Below are positions 6,335-13,100 of a stretch of DNA of 34,861 nucleotides, one piece after another. The stretch comes from Fibrobacter sp. (GTDB lineage: Bacteria > Fibrobacterota > Fibrobacteria > Fibrobacterales > Fibrobacteraceae): positions 1 through 34,861 of the forward strand of contig JAGCPF010000017.1 of the NCBI GenBank assembly GCA_017642335.1, read 5' to 3'. The notes under the pieces are model-generated. The model searched no databases and had not been told where the DNA came from. It saw only the letters and a program-made list of their open reading frames with translations. Each line of letters opens with the position of its first letter. Within the stretch, counting starts at the first letter, position 1. The position numbers were made by a program, and so were the translations under genes.

Positions 6335-6483
6335 TCCTTGATCTCCGTTTCCAGGATTATCATTGCCGATGCGACGCTCATCCAGAAGAGTGCCTCGAGG
6401 ATTTCACCGTTCCAGTACTTGGCGATGGCGCCTGCGATGACGACTATCGACGCTGCCATCCCGATTTTCTTCAGGTGCTTCAT
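6331..6483 (-). CDS. Small two-helix membrane protein (50 aa)
   Basis: MKHLKKIGMAASIVVIAGAI is followed by a second hydrophobic segment LFWMSVASAMIILETEIKE: two predicted transmembrane helices with a basic N-terminus. The ATG at 6483 is selected because a GGGGGA ribosome site precedes it and because it overlaps the stop of the preceding gene (ATGA). A longer in-frame ORF to 6612 is only a shadow of the neighbouring frame. Function unknown; size and topology resemble small phage inner-membrane effectors. Confidence 0.65.
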   Translation of the reverse strand: MKHLKKIGMAASIVVIAGAIAKYWNGEILEALFWMSVASAMIILETEIKE

Positions 6484-6761
6484 TCGTCCCCCTTCGCCGC
6501 CTTGGGCTTGCGGCCGCGTCTCTTGGGCTGGGCTTCGGGCATCGGGAAACCGTTGTGCATGGCCATCTTTTCCTTGAGCATCTGTTCGTGCGTCTTGCCA
6601 TTGCTGGTCCATGCGCTCAGGTCGGGCTCCGGCCTTGCGGGGGCTTTGTCTTCACGTTCCGTGTTGTCCTTGACGATGCCCGGGCAGAGCTCGTCGAGGA
6701 GAGCCCTGAGCAGCTTCCTGTCCTTTGCGTCGTCCGTGTCGAAACTGAGGTTGATTTTCAT
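6480..6761 (-). CDS. Unknown charged protein (93 aa)
   Basis: MKINLSFDTDDAKDRKLLRA begins a short acidic/helical region, followed by a Pro-rich linker and a basic Lys/Arg tail (PKRRGRKPKAAKGDE) resembling an AT-hook core (RGRKP). The ATG at 6761 overlaps the stop of the replication gene (ATGA). The RGRKP element would fit minor-groove DNA contact. The N-terminal 'DTDD..DRKLLRALLDEL' pattern is seen in small phage replication-operon proteins. No firm family. Confidence 0.58.
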   Translation of the reverse strand: MKINLSFDTDDAKDRKLLRALLDELCPGIVKDNTEREDKAPARPEPDLSAWTSNGKTHEQMLKEKMAMHNGFPMPEAQPKRRGRKPKAAKGDE

Positions 6762-7750
6762 GCGGTTCTCCTGTTGTTGGCCCGTGTGCGGCACCACTGC
6801 CGCGCGAAGGCCTTCATGTTCTTGACGGTGTTGCCGTCGGCGTCCTTTCCGTGGCGTTCCTCGGTGGCCTCCCAGCATTCATTTGCGTCTACCGGGTCGA
6901 GGCCGTCGTCGATGGCCCACCGGATGAAGTCTTCCTTGTTGCGGAACGAGGCCCGTGAACGCACGGACGGCTGTGCTACTTTCGCCATCCCTCTTACGGA
7001 TGAGCCGCCCGTGCGCCGGCTTACCAGAGCCTGGCCTTGCCGAGCCTCTTGGTCGTAAGCTTTCCCGGATTGCGCAGCCGCCTCCGGGGAGCGGGACATA
7101 GTACCCTGCGCGGTACGTCCACCGCTGAATCCGTGCGCTGGGGCTTCGTTCTGCGGCACCCGCCGCATATTCCTGGAGACGGTGGTGCTTTCGTCCGCGC
7201 CCTCGCGGGTAGCGGCGTCTCCGTAAATGTTGGCAGACGGTCCGAGGGCGTCATGAGCCCGGGTCTCGTTTCTGGTAATCGCCGACCCGTCGGGTTTCGC
7301 CTGGGAGTCCTCGCGGATGTCCCCGTCTGCCGTTAATTGGTCGCAGGATGTTGGCGATTTCGAGGCGGCACCGTTGTGGGCGTCCGACATATCCACCCCG
7401 GCGTTACCGTTCGGGGCATCCTGCGGTGAATTTTCCTGTCCGTACATCTCGAGCCACTTCTCGTCCAGCTGCTCCTGCGTCGGGTTCGTGACCCCTTCCT
7501 TCGCCAGCTGCTCGCGCACCCAACGCATCTGCTGGTTGCGCTTCTTCTGGTCGTTGAAGCTCCTGGCCTCCGCGAGGATGGCGAGCGCGTACTGGTCCGG
7601 GTCCTGCTCCAGGTCCTGGAACTCCAGCGTGTCGCGGAACTGCCTGAGCCACTTCTGCGACTCTTCGGCGCTCCTGACGACATCGCGGGTCTGCCAAAGG
7701 AAGTGGCGGATGATTAGCCGCACCTTCGTTATTTCGGTATCGCTAGCCAT
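6758..7750 (-). CDS. Putative replication initiation / replisome organizer protein (330 aa)
   Basis: The C-terminus (about residues 268-330) reads FRNKEDFIRWAIDDGLDPVD, then ECWEATEERHGKDADGNTVK and KAFARQWCRTRA. This matches the C-terminal helical domain of many phage replication proteins (pattern 'f..y....g.d...a..f...me..gW.d..G.p..nWka..r.W'). Residues 1-110 are helix-rich with WLRQFRDTLEFQDLEQDPDQ; residues 110-265 are low-complexity, polar and probably disordered, bridging the two domains. It would load or position the replication machinery near the phage origin. It is the second gene of the early operon behind a regulator. No Walker ATPase motif, so it is not the helicase itself. Confidence 0.6.
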   Translation of the reverse strand: MASDTEITKVRLIIRHFLWQTRDVVRSAEESQKWLRQFRDTLEFQDLEQDPDQYALAILAEARSFNDQKKRNQQMRWVREQLAKEGVTNPTQEQLDEKWLEMYGQENSPQDAPNGNAGVDMSDAHNGAASKSPTSCDQLTADGDIREDSQAKPDGSAITRNETRAHDALGPSANIYGDAATREGADESTTVSRNMRRVPQNEAPAHGFSGGRTAQGTMSRSPEAAAQSGKAYDQEARQGQALVSRRTGGSSVRGMAKVAQPSVRSRASFRNKEDFIRWAIDDGLDPVDANECWEATEERHGKDADGNTVKNMKAFARQWCRTRANNRRTA

Positions 7751-7908
7751 TACTTGCCCGAGACTTTCTTCCTGTGGTATTCCTTGACCGCGTCGATGAC
7801 GATTGCCGTGTTGGTCGTCGGCTCGATGTTTGCCGCGCGCACTTCCCTGATTTCGTCGAAGAGCGGCGTCATTTCGGGCGGCAGAATTACTTGCACTCTT
7901 TCAGCCAT
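7750..7908 (-). CDS. Ribbon-helix-helix-like small regulator (52 aa)
   Basis: MAERVQVILPPEMTPLFDEI..., ending VIDAVKEYHRKKVSGK. A short beta strand followed by two helices fits a CopG/Arc ribbon-helix-helix monomer. AAAGGA lies 7 nt before the ATG at 7908, and the stop overlaps the replication gene start (TAATG). As the first gene of the leftward operon, next to the palindromic operators, it is a candidate Cro-type early regulator. DNA binding is inferred from fold and position. Confidence 0.68.
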   Translation of the reverse strand: MAERVQVILPPEMTPLFDEIREVRAANIEPTTNTAIVIDAVKEYHRKKVSGK

Positions 7909-7920
7909 TATCTTGTCCTT

Positions 7921-7972
7921 TATAGTAATTCGTTAAAATTATTAACGGTTTACTATAATTTAATATAGTAAA
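7921..7972. promoter_or_regulatory. Nested palindromic operators between early operon and repressor
   Basis: Three copies of TATAGTAA/TTACTATA (7921-7928, 7950-7957, 7964-7971) form two overlapping inverted repeats. tatagtaa...ttactata spans 7921-7957 and encloses cgttaa (7931-7936) and ttaacg (7942-7947). tttactata (7949-7957) and tatagtaaa (7964-7972) are a perfect 9-bp palindrome with a 6-bp spacer. The arrangement is typical of a lysis-lysogeny operator with cooperative sites. Confidence 0.8.
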
Positions 7973-7985
7973 TCTATAAAGTCAA
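7957..7985 (-). promoter_or_regulatory. Candidate promoter of the leftward early operon
   Basis: On the minus strand TTGACT (7985-7980) and TAAATT (7962-7957) are separated by 17 nt. The -10 and spacer overlap the palindrome at 7949-7972, so a bound repressor would block it. The transcript would begin about 40 nt before the regulator at 7908. Confidence 0.6.
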
Positions 7986-8022
7986 TAGTTTTTTTATATT
8001 TTTTCTATAATTTTTTTAGGAT

Positions 8023-8418
8023 GTGGCGATTTTATTGTATTTTTACAATGTGGAAAACGAATTTTTACACAAAGTGAACCTGGATTCCCTCCAAAAAGAA
8101 ACCGGACTTTCTTTGCAAGGTATCGCCGATCTTGCTGAAGTCAGTGTCCAAACCGTCTATAGATGGGCGTGGGACAAGGCTAGACAGGGGAACCGACCTT
8201 CTTACAACGCCTTCGTTCGGCTGTTTGAAAAGGGCGCCTCCGTTAAGTCTTTGTTCGGCGTGGAACGCAAGGAACAATCCGTCCCTGCGGAAGTGGCTGG
8301 CAACCCGGAATTCTTGGCTGGCGTGGAACATGCCCTTTCGGACATGAAGGCCCGCGGGATTATCCGGGAAGAGGTCGAGCAGGCCATAGCCGAAATGAAG
8401 GCGAAGGGCCAGCTCTAG
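8023..8418 (+). CDS. HTH phage repressor-like protein (131 aa)
   Basis: An HTH of the Cro/CI type is visible: LSLQGIADLAEVSVQTVYRW, followed by the recognition-helix flank DKARQGNRPSYNAFVRL. The C-terminal half (after about residue 85) is helical and acidic (EFLAGVEHALSDMKARGII), a likely oligomerisation region; there is no LexA-type Ser/Lys protease domain, so it is not a self-cleaving repressor. The start is uncertain: GTG at 8023, or GTG at 8050 (VENEFLHKVN...). A TATAAT at 8006-8011 would place transcription near 8018, making the mRNA nearly leaderless, as for lambda cI from PRM. It is divergent from the early operon and faces the operators. Confidence 0.8.
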   Translation: MAILLYFYNVENEFLHKVNLDSLQKETGLSLQGIADLAEVSVQTVYRWAWDKARQGNRPSYNAFVRLFEKGASVKSLFGVERKEQSVPAEVAGNPEFLAGVEHALSDMKARGIIREEVEQAIAEMKAKGQL

Positions 8419-8536
8419 CCGTGGATCCGCCGGACTGCCTGGCTCTTTTATTCAAGTTTATACAACCGTATTACAGCGGTAATTCAGTAGTAATTCGGTG
8501 GTAATACAAAACGATACACATATCATATCACCTCAT

Positions 8537-8576
8537 TTCATTCCACTTCATATCATTTCATTCCATACCATATCAT
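8537..8576. repeat. 20-bp tandem repeat (2 copies)
   Basis: ttcattccacttcatatcat and ttcattccataccatatcat are adjacent and differ at three positions. A partial third copy (tatcatatcac) lies just upstream. The pattern resembles iterons but only two full copies are present. Confidence 0.7.
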
Positions 8577-8753
8577 TGAGTCAATAACCATTTATCTCCC
8601 TTTAACCATCATCGTATATATGTAAATAACCCTCTACTCAACTCTACGCGCGCCCGCGCGAGCGAGCCGAGGGGATTGGATATACCGATTTTTACGGGAC
8701 AGGACGGAATTACGCGTTTTTGGGGGTCCTGGCGAACTTTTTTTGAAAAAAAT

Positions 8754-8784
8754 TTGACATTTTCACCAGGTATTTTGATATATT
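8754..8784 (+). promoter_or_regulatory. Strong sigma70-like promoter
   Basis: A perfect TTGACA (8754-8759) is followed by gatata (8777-8782, spacing 17) or tatatt (8779-8784, spacing 19), with an A/T-rich UP-like tract just upstream. It would drive the 65-aa and DUF2335 genes with a leader of about 25 nt. Confidence 0.7.
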
Positions 8785-8816
8785 TTGGGTAGGAACATGT
8801 TTGCAAGAGGTTTTAT

Positions 8817-9014
8817 ATGTTGGACTCATTAAAGAGCGTGTTGCTTTCTCCGGGATGCTTCGGCGACTTGATGCCGAAGCACGATACCCGCTTCAACTCC
8901 GACGTCAAGTCGCACCTCGAAAACGTGGCCCGAACTGGATCCGTCGGAAAGCATTTCCAGAACGCCTTCGGATACATAATTCGTGGAATGGAGAAGGTGA
9001 ATGAGTGCCGCTGA
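8817..9014 (+). CDS. Small unknown protein (65 aa)
   Basis: MLDSLKSVLLSPGCFGDLMP..., then a helical half ending GYIIRGMEKVNECR. AGAGG lies 6 nt before the ATG, and a consensus-like promoter is about 35-60 nt upstream. The last 14 nt overlap the DUF2335 gene, suggesting coupled expression. The N-terminus is mildly amphipathic and not a signal peptide. Family unknown; because its promoter has no obvious operator it may be expressed in the lysogen. Confidence 0.6.
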   Translation: MLDSLKSVLLSPGCFGDLMPKHDTRFNSDVKSHLENVARTGSVGKHFQNAFGYIIRGMEKVNECR

Positions 9015-9477
9015 CGTTCATGAAGCGAATAACACGACAAACCTTCCTAAAACGGACGTGAAAGAAGAAGGCGGTATCGCACCCGAAATCCGGAAGCTCG
9101 AAAAAGGTAAAGGCGCCACGAATGTCATGAAAAGCGTCGCCTATTCTGGACCGCTGCCGACTCCGCAGATGATGCAGCAGTACGAATCCGTTATGAAGGG
9201 GAGCTCCGACCGGATCTTCAAGATGGCCGAGGAGGATTCCAGGCGTGACACGATGATTGTCGAGATCGAAAAGAACCGGATCGAGAAGTCCCTGTCAATA
9301 GAGGACACGGCACAGAAGTTGCTTTTCGTGCTGCTGTTGCTGCTCGTGGCTGCTTCGGTCTTTTTCTTCTATAACGGTAACAATACCGCGGGATTCGCTT
9401 TCCTCGCATTCCCGGTAATCAAGGAAGCCAGGGCGCTGTTCTCGAGGGGACCTGGCGGGGACGCCAAGAAGGACTGA
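9001..9477 (+). CDS. DUF2335 membrane protein (158 aa)
   Basis: The DUF2335 signature is visible: AYSGPLPTPQMMQQYESVMK, followed by SSDRIFKMAEEDSRRD (about residues 46-80). Two hydrophobic spans follow (LLFVLLLLLVAASVFFFY and AGFAFLAFPVIKEARAL), so the N-terminal two thirds face one side of the inner membrane as a helical domain. DUF2335 proteins occur in bacterial genomes and prophages; their function is unknown. AAGGTGA precedes the ATG. It lies between the repressor and the packaging genes with its own promoter and terminator, the position of a lysogenic-conversion or exclusion gene. Confidence 0.82.
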   Translation: MSAADVHEANNTTNLPKTDVKEEGGIAPEIRKLEKGKGATNVMKSVAYSGPLPTPQMMQQYESVMKGSSDRIFKMAEEDSRRDTMIVEIEKNRIEKSLSIEDTAQKLLFVLLLLLVAASVFFFYNGNNTAGFAFLAFPVIKEARALFSRGPGGDAKKD

Positions 9478-9502
9478 CGGCAAACGGCTTGCCTGTATTT
9501 CG

Positions 9503-9531
9503 GCTTCGCTGTAATGGCGGGGCTTTTTTTT
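9503..9531 (+). terminator. Rho-independent terminator after DUF2335 gene
   Basis: GCTTCGC (9503-9509) pairs with GCGGGGC (9517-9523), including two G-U pairs, around TGTAATG, followed by eight T. A second hairpin (ggcaa-acggc-ttgcc) lies just upstream at about 9479-9493. Confidence 0.8.
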
Positions 9532-9626
9532 CTATGTTGTCCACAATTAGCCACTAATTGCCAACAAAATAATATTTGTTTTCGGTACCTATTGCGTCGG
9601 ACGCTTTTTGTTGGTAAACTTGTGGC

Positions 9627-9824
9627 ATGGACAATGCGAAGAACGACAAGAAAGACAACAAGGTGAAGAAGGGCGAGGAACTGCTCGCCGTCCTCAAGGA
9701 AGGCCTCTCCGATCACGCGAAGATACTGGAGAACCAGGCCGAGATTTCCAAGAAACTTGACGACATGGCCGAGATGCTGCGCCGTGCTCTCCCGCCCTCT
9801 CCGGGTCGCTTCACGAGGATATAG
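9627..9824 (+). CDS. Small charged helical protein (65 aa), first gene of the late region
   Basis: MDNAKNDKKDNKVKKGEELL... is a Lys/Asp/Glu-rich helical protein with an ILENQAEISKKLDDMAEML coiled-coil-like segment, ending PPSPGRFTRI. There is no Shine-Dalgarno in the preceding 15 nt; TAAACTT at 9615-9621 ends 5 nt before the ATG, preceded by TTGCGT (9592-9597) at a 17-nt spacing, so this may be a leaderless start. The stop is 2 nt before the next ATG. Function unknown. Confidence 0.6.
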   Translation: MDNAKNDKKDNKVKKGEELLAVLKEGLSDHAKILENQAEISKKLDDMAEMLRRALPPSPGRFTRI

Positions 9825-9826
9825 CC

Positions 9827-10555
9827 ATGGCCCGGCTGGTTCTCAACGGAGCGCTCAACAGGGCCGCAGGCGCCGCCACCGGAACGAACCCGGTCGCTCC
9901 CGCTACGGGGCCGCGCTATGCGTTCATCGCGCATCCTGCCTGCTGCGCTAAGTGCAGCATGATGGATTCCCGACGCACGGGGCGCCTCTACACCATCGGA
10001 GACACCTGGAGAATCTCCCACATCAACTGCCTCTGTTCCACGGTGGAAGTGCCTGCCGGTGTCGGGCTCGACCCTCAGAGCGTCATCGGCTTCGCCATGA
10101 ACCCCGTCGGCGGCATCCTCCGTCGCGGATTCAACTTCGGCCAGAGCCTCGCTCCCGTGAAGCTCACGGCGAACAACTGGGAAAACGTGCTCGGCAAGGC
10201 CGCGAGGATGGCGGAACCTACCAATTCCGGACGCCGCAAGGTGCTCGCCCGCGCCAAAATCACCGCGCAGAGGAAGGGCGCGTACAGGAAGGCGTTCAAC
10301 AAGGCCGGGGACTCCTGGAACGACGTATTGGCCCCGCAACCCGAACCGAAGAAGGCGAGGCGAACTGCGGGTGCCGTACGCGTCAGGAAGGCACGTGCCG
10401 AGTCTCCCGTGTTCACGCCTACCGGAAGGGTCTCGAAGTCCTCGAAGGTGGACGTGAAGGCCCTGAAGAGGAAAGCCGCGAACGTGAAGGCCAGGCGCAA
10501 CGCTTCCAGGGATACGAAGTCGCTGGCACGTCTTTTCGGTGCCACGATAAGGTAA
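9827..10555 (+). CDS. MuF-like zinc-motif head protein (242 aa)
   Basis: Residues 36-74 hold HPACCAKCSMMDSRRTGRLY, then GDTWRISHINCLCSTVEVP: a CxxC pair and an HxxCxC end separated by about 25 residues. This is the zinc-binding signature at the end of Mu gpF-like head-morphogenesis domains ('C..C..l.g........W..HpnCrC'). The remaining 170 residues are Lys/Arg-rich, low in hydrophobics and probably DNA- or capsid-binding. The long N-terminal MuF helical domain is absent, so this would be a stand-alone zinc module or a diverged minor head protein. Located upstream of the terminase genes. Confidence 0.5.
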   Translation: MARLVLNGALNRAAGAATGTNPVAPATGPRYAFIAHPACCAKCSMMDSRRTGRLYTIGDTWRISHINCLCSTVEVPAGVGLDPQSVIGFAMNPVGGILRRGFNFGQSLAPVKLTANNWENVLGKAARMAEPTNSGRRKVLARAKITAQRKGAYRKAFNKAGDSWNDVLAPQPEPKKARRTAGAVRVRKARAESPVFTPTGRVSKSSKVDVKALKRKAANVKARRNASRDTKSLARLFGATIR

Positions 10556-10590
10556 ATATTTCAACACATTTACAGGCGAATCACAGGCGT

Positions 10591-10962
10591 ATGGCTGGCA
10601 AGGGTGCAGATAGGGCCACCATGGCCCGCATAGGCAAGAAGACGCGGCTCAAGAAGAACGACCCGCGGTCTAAGGCCATATCCAGAAAGGGTGTCGCCGT
10701 ACGCAAGGCCCAGGCGGAGCTCCGTTCTTCCGACGCCATACTCGAGGCCGACAGGAACGGGACGCTCGCGAATCTATTCAGCAAGATGGTGGAAGCGGCA
10801 AACGGCCTGTTCGAGCAGGGCAAGTACGACAGCTTCCTGAAGCATGGCGCCGGCATACTCGAGATGGTAAACGGCAAGCAGATCAACATCAAGGCCGACG
10901 CAAACGTGAAGAGGGACATCATCATCAACTTCCGGAGGGCGACGCCGGAAGATGCCAAGTAG
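10591..10962 (+). CDS. Putative terminase small subunit (123 aa)
   Basis: Assigned by position: immediately upstream of, and overlapping (11 nt), the terminase large subunit. The N-terminus is basic (KGADRATMARIGKKTRLKKN), suitable for DNA contact; the middle is helical (GTLANLFSKMVEAANGLFEQ), which could mediate oligomerisation, and the end is a beta-like NIKADANVKRDIIINFRRA. I could not recognise an HTH. The start at 10591 is the first ATG after the previous gene, with a weak AGG site; ATG at 10621 is an alternative. Confidence 0.45.
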   Translation: MAGKGADRATMARIGKKTRLKKNDPRSKAISRKGVAVRKAQAELRSSDAILEADRNGTLANLFSKMVEAANGLFEQGKYDSFLKHGAGILEMVNGKQINIKADANVKRDIIINFRRATPEDAK

Positions 10963-12400
10963 CGGACAGGTACAGTGGCGATGGTACGACCCCGAATGGG
11001 AACCGGAGGAGAACGACAGCCCGGAGTATTTCGGTGTCGATGCCCCGATGTCCGGATTCCAGCTCGACTTCATCCAGCGCAACGAAGAACCGCTGCTCAT
11101 CCTGCAGACTGGCGTGGGCGCCGGAAAGACCCGTGTCGCGGCGTGGGCCATAGTGCTCAAGATGCTCGACGGGTGGCGTGTCCTCGCCATCGCGCAGAAC
11201 TCCAAGGCGCTCAAGAACGTCCTTTACAGGGACATCCTCAAGATCCTCATGACGATAATGCCGGACTACCGTCCGGACAGGTACTACAACAAGACCGACG
11301 GACACATAGGCATGCCGCCGGAATTCGGCGACGCGTGCTGCGACGGCGGTACCGACGAGAACCCCTCCGGCATCCTCGGGTACACGGAATACGACGGCGT
11401 GGTCTTCGACGAGGCCAGCCGAATCTGCCTCGAGATGCGCAACAACGCGGAAGACCGTAACAGAGGCAAGGGCATCGTCCCCTGGGTCCGCTACCTCTCC
11501 TCCCCGAACATGGAACAGCCCGAGATGTGGTTCGCCGACGAGTGCCAGAAGCACCCGGACTGCGTCATACACGCCACGAGCCTGGACAACGAGTTCACGA
11601 CCGAGGAATACAAGGCGCGACTGAAGGAACGCTACGTGGAGGGCTCCGACCTGTACAACCAGCAGGTGCTCGGGCTCATCGTCGAGGGTGACGGCACCGA
11701 CGCCGTCTTCCTCCGGGCCGTGCTCCAGAATTCCATGAACATCCCGTTCAACGACCGGTTCGCGGCTACGATGTACTGCGCCGTCGGCGTGGACTGCGCC
11801 CGATTCGGCGACGACAACACCGTCATCTGCATCCGTTTCGGCTACTGGTGCGGCGACGCGCTGAAGGTGCTGCACGGCCGCGACTCCTACGAGATATCCG
11901 ACGCTATCGACGACTTCTACATGCTCGCCCGTGCCAGGCGCGTTGTCGTGAGGCGCGAGAACGTGGACATGGCCTACGGTTCAGGCGTCGTGGACGTTCG
12001 CCGCGAGAAGGGCCACAAGAACGTGAACGAGGTCGGCTTCGGCGACGGTCCGGCCGACAAGGAGCATTTCCTGAACGTGCGTGCCGAGCTCTATTTCCGT
12101 GCGAAGGCATGGTTCAACGGCGGGGGAATCATCCGTGAAGAGAAGCTCGCCGAGGAACTGCGGGCGCAGCGCTACCAGATCGTGAAGGAGAACAAGTTCA
12201 AGCTCGTGGACAAGGAAATCATCAAGGATTTCCTGGGACGCTCCCCGGACCGTTCGGACGCGTTCGCGCTCACGTTCTACGGCGGTGGTCCGAAGGCCGA
12301 CCTGGTGAACGTGTCCGTCGACGAGATAGTGTCCGAACGGACAGGAAACCGGGGAAACGCACCACGCAAGCGCGTGGGGAAGAAATTTGCAACACGCTAG
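10952..12400 (+). CDS. terL: Terminase large subunit (482 aa)
   Basis: ATP-driven DNA packaging motor with endonuclease. Walker A is TGVGAGKT (residues 53-60), Walker B is GVVFDEA (149-155). The RNase H-like nuclease domain has acidic residues in AVGVDCARFGDD (D281), ENVDMAYGSGVVD (about 336-348) and the final PDRSDAFALTF (about 433-443). An N-terminal adaptor MSGFQLDFIQ precedes the ATPase. Domain order and length fit TerL of podoviruses. It follows the putative small subunit and is followed at once by the sigma-like gene and portal, as in packaging modules. Confidence 0.95.
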   Translation: MPSSGQVQWRWYDPEWEPEENDSPEYFGVDAPMSGFQLDFIQRNEEPLLILQTGVGAGKTRVAAWAIVLKMLDGWRVLAIAQNSKALKNVLYRDILKILMTIMPDYRPDRYYNKTDGHIGMPPEFGDACCDGGTDENPSGILGYTEYDGVVFDEASRICLEMRNNAEDRNRGKGIVPWVRYLSSPNMEQPEMWFADECQKHPDCVIHATSLDNEFTTEEYKARLKERYVEGSDLYNQQVLGLIVEGDGTDAVFLRAVLQNSMNIPFNDRFAATMYCAVGVDCARFGDDNTVICIRFGYWCGDALKVLHGRDSYEISDAIDDFYMLARARRVVVRRENVDMAYGSGVVDVRREKGHKNVNEVGFGDGPADKEHFLNVRAELYFRAKAWFNGGGIIREEKLAEELRAQRYQIVKENKFKLVDKEIIKDFLGRSPDRSDAFALTFYGGGPKADLVNVSVDEIVSERTGNRGNAPRKRVGKKFATR

Positions 12401-12409
12401 GGTAAACTA
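12387..12409 (+). promoter_or_regulatory. Bipartite motif TTGCAA-N10-TAAACTA (site 1)
   Basis: TTGCAA at 12387-12392, a 10-nt spacer, then TAAACTA at 12403-12409, lying over the last codons of terL and 14 nt before the ATG of the sigma-like gene. Same geometry as sites at 15197, 20387 and 24665. Proposed late promoter element, unproven. Confidence 0.5.
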
Positions 12410-12422
12410 TGGGAGAAAGAAT

Positions 12423-13100
12423 ATGGAACAGCTGCCGACTATAAACGGAAGGGTAGACGAGGCGTGGCTCGACGGGGTGCTCCGGGAGAACGCGCTGAGG
12501 TCGTCGAGGCATGCCGAGCTCACTCCTGAGTTCGGCGCCGTCTGCATCCGTTTCACGGACGCCGTGCTCAACGACGGGAACATGGACTTCTGCAAGCTGG
12601 ACAAGCTGACGAAGGCCGAGGTATGCAGCATCGTCTACCTGCACGTGTGCAGGCAGGCCGCGAAATACGACCCGAAGTCGTGTTCGAAGCCCTCCAACTG
12701 GGTCTACACGCTGGTCAAGAACCGGATGATCAACGCCGTGAACGAGGTGCTGAACAGCGACGAGGTCTCAAAGGCGGTGGCCGCTGTGGTCGGACGCGAT
12801 GCTCTCGACAGGATGGACGGCATCGCTCGTAACGCCCCGGCGAACAGGGTGCTGTCCGAGAGGAACGACGCGCTACGGGAATTCTGCCTCAACCGTGGCG
12901 TCAAGGAGACGCTTTTCACGCAGGCGTGGCGCGACAGCTGGTTCCGAAGGGACGGGAAGACCGTGCTCCAGAGGGCGAAACACCACAGGCGTCTGCAGGC
13001 TGTCAAGGTTTCCGGACAGGTGTCGCTGTCCGATTCCGACCGGGAAGAACTGAAAAAACTCATAGAGGAACGAAGAAATGGACGAACAGGAAGAACTTGA
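12423..13100 (+). CDS. Sigma-factor region-2-like protein (225 aa), possible late transcription factor
   Basis: Residues 81-109 (KYDPKSCSKPSNWVYTLVKN, then RMINAVNEV) resemble sigma70 region 2 ('fDp.k..f.tWl..iarNr.id..r') and the 'KFDP..n.faYft' block of T4 gp55 late sigma factors. It is preceded by a helix (LTKAEVCSIVYLHVCRQAA) as in region 2.1-2.2. The C-terminal half is basic (WFRRDGKTVLQRAKHHRRLQ) and could be a reduced DNA-binding end; region 4 is not clearly seen. The ATG at 12423 follows GGGAG; an in-frame ATG at 12387 overlaps terL. The portal start lies inside its 3' end. Alternative: an unknown packaging accessory protein. Confidence 0.45.
   Translation: MEQLPTINGRVDEAWLDGVLRENALRSSRHAELTPEFGAVCIRFTDAVLNDGNMDFCKLDKLTKAEVCSIVYLHVCRQAAKYDPKSCSKPSNWVYTLVKNRMINAVNEVLNSDEVSKAVAAVVGRDALDRMDGIARNAPANRVLSERNDALREFCLNRGVKETLFTQAWRDSWFRRDGKTVLQRAKHHRRLQAVKVSGQVSLSDSDREELKKLIEERRNGRTGRT

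Larger units (their letters stand above)
8419..8816. other. AT-rich non-coding control stretch with short tandem repeats
   Basis: No credible gene on either strand. It contains GTAATtc-type units around 8479-8506, two 20-bp tandem copies beginning ttcattcca (8537-8556 and 8557-8576, 17/20 identical), a GC palindrome-like patch (gcgcgcccgcgcg near 8648-8660), and a promoter at 8754-8784. The repeats could be iterons of an origin or binding sites of a regulator; neither is demonstrated. Confidence 0.6.

Noticed and set aside
8537..8576. CRISPR array
   Set aside because: Only two adjacent 20-bp copies with no spacers and no cas genes.
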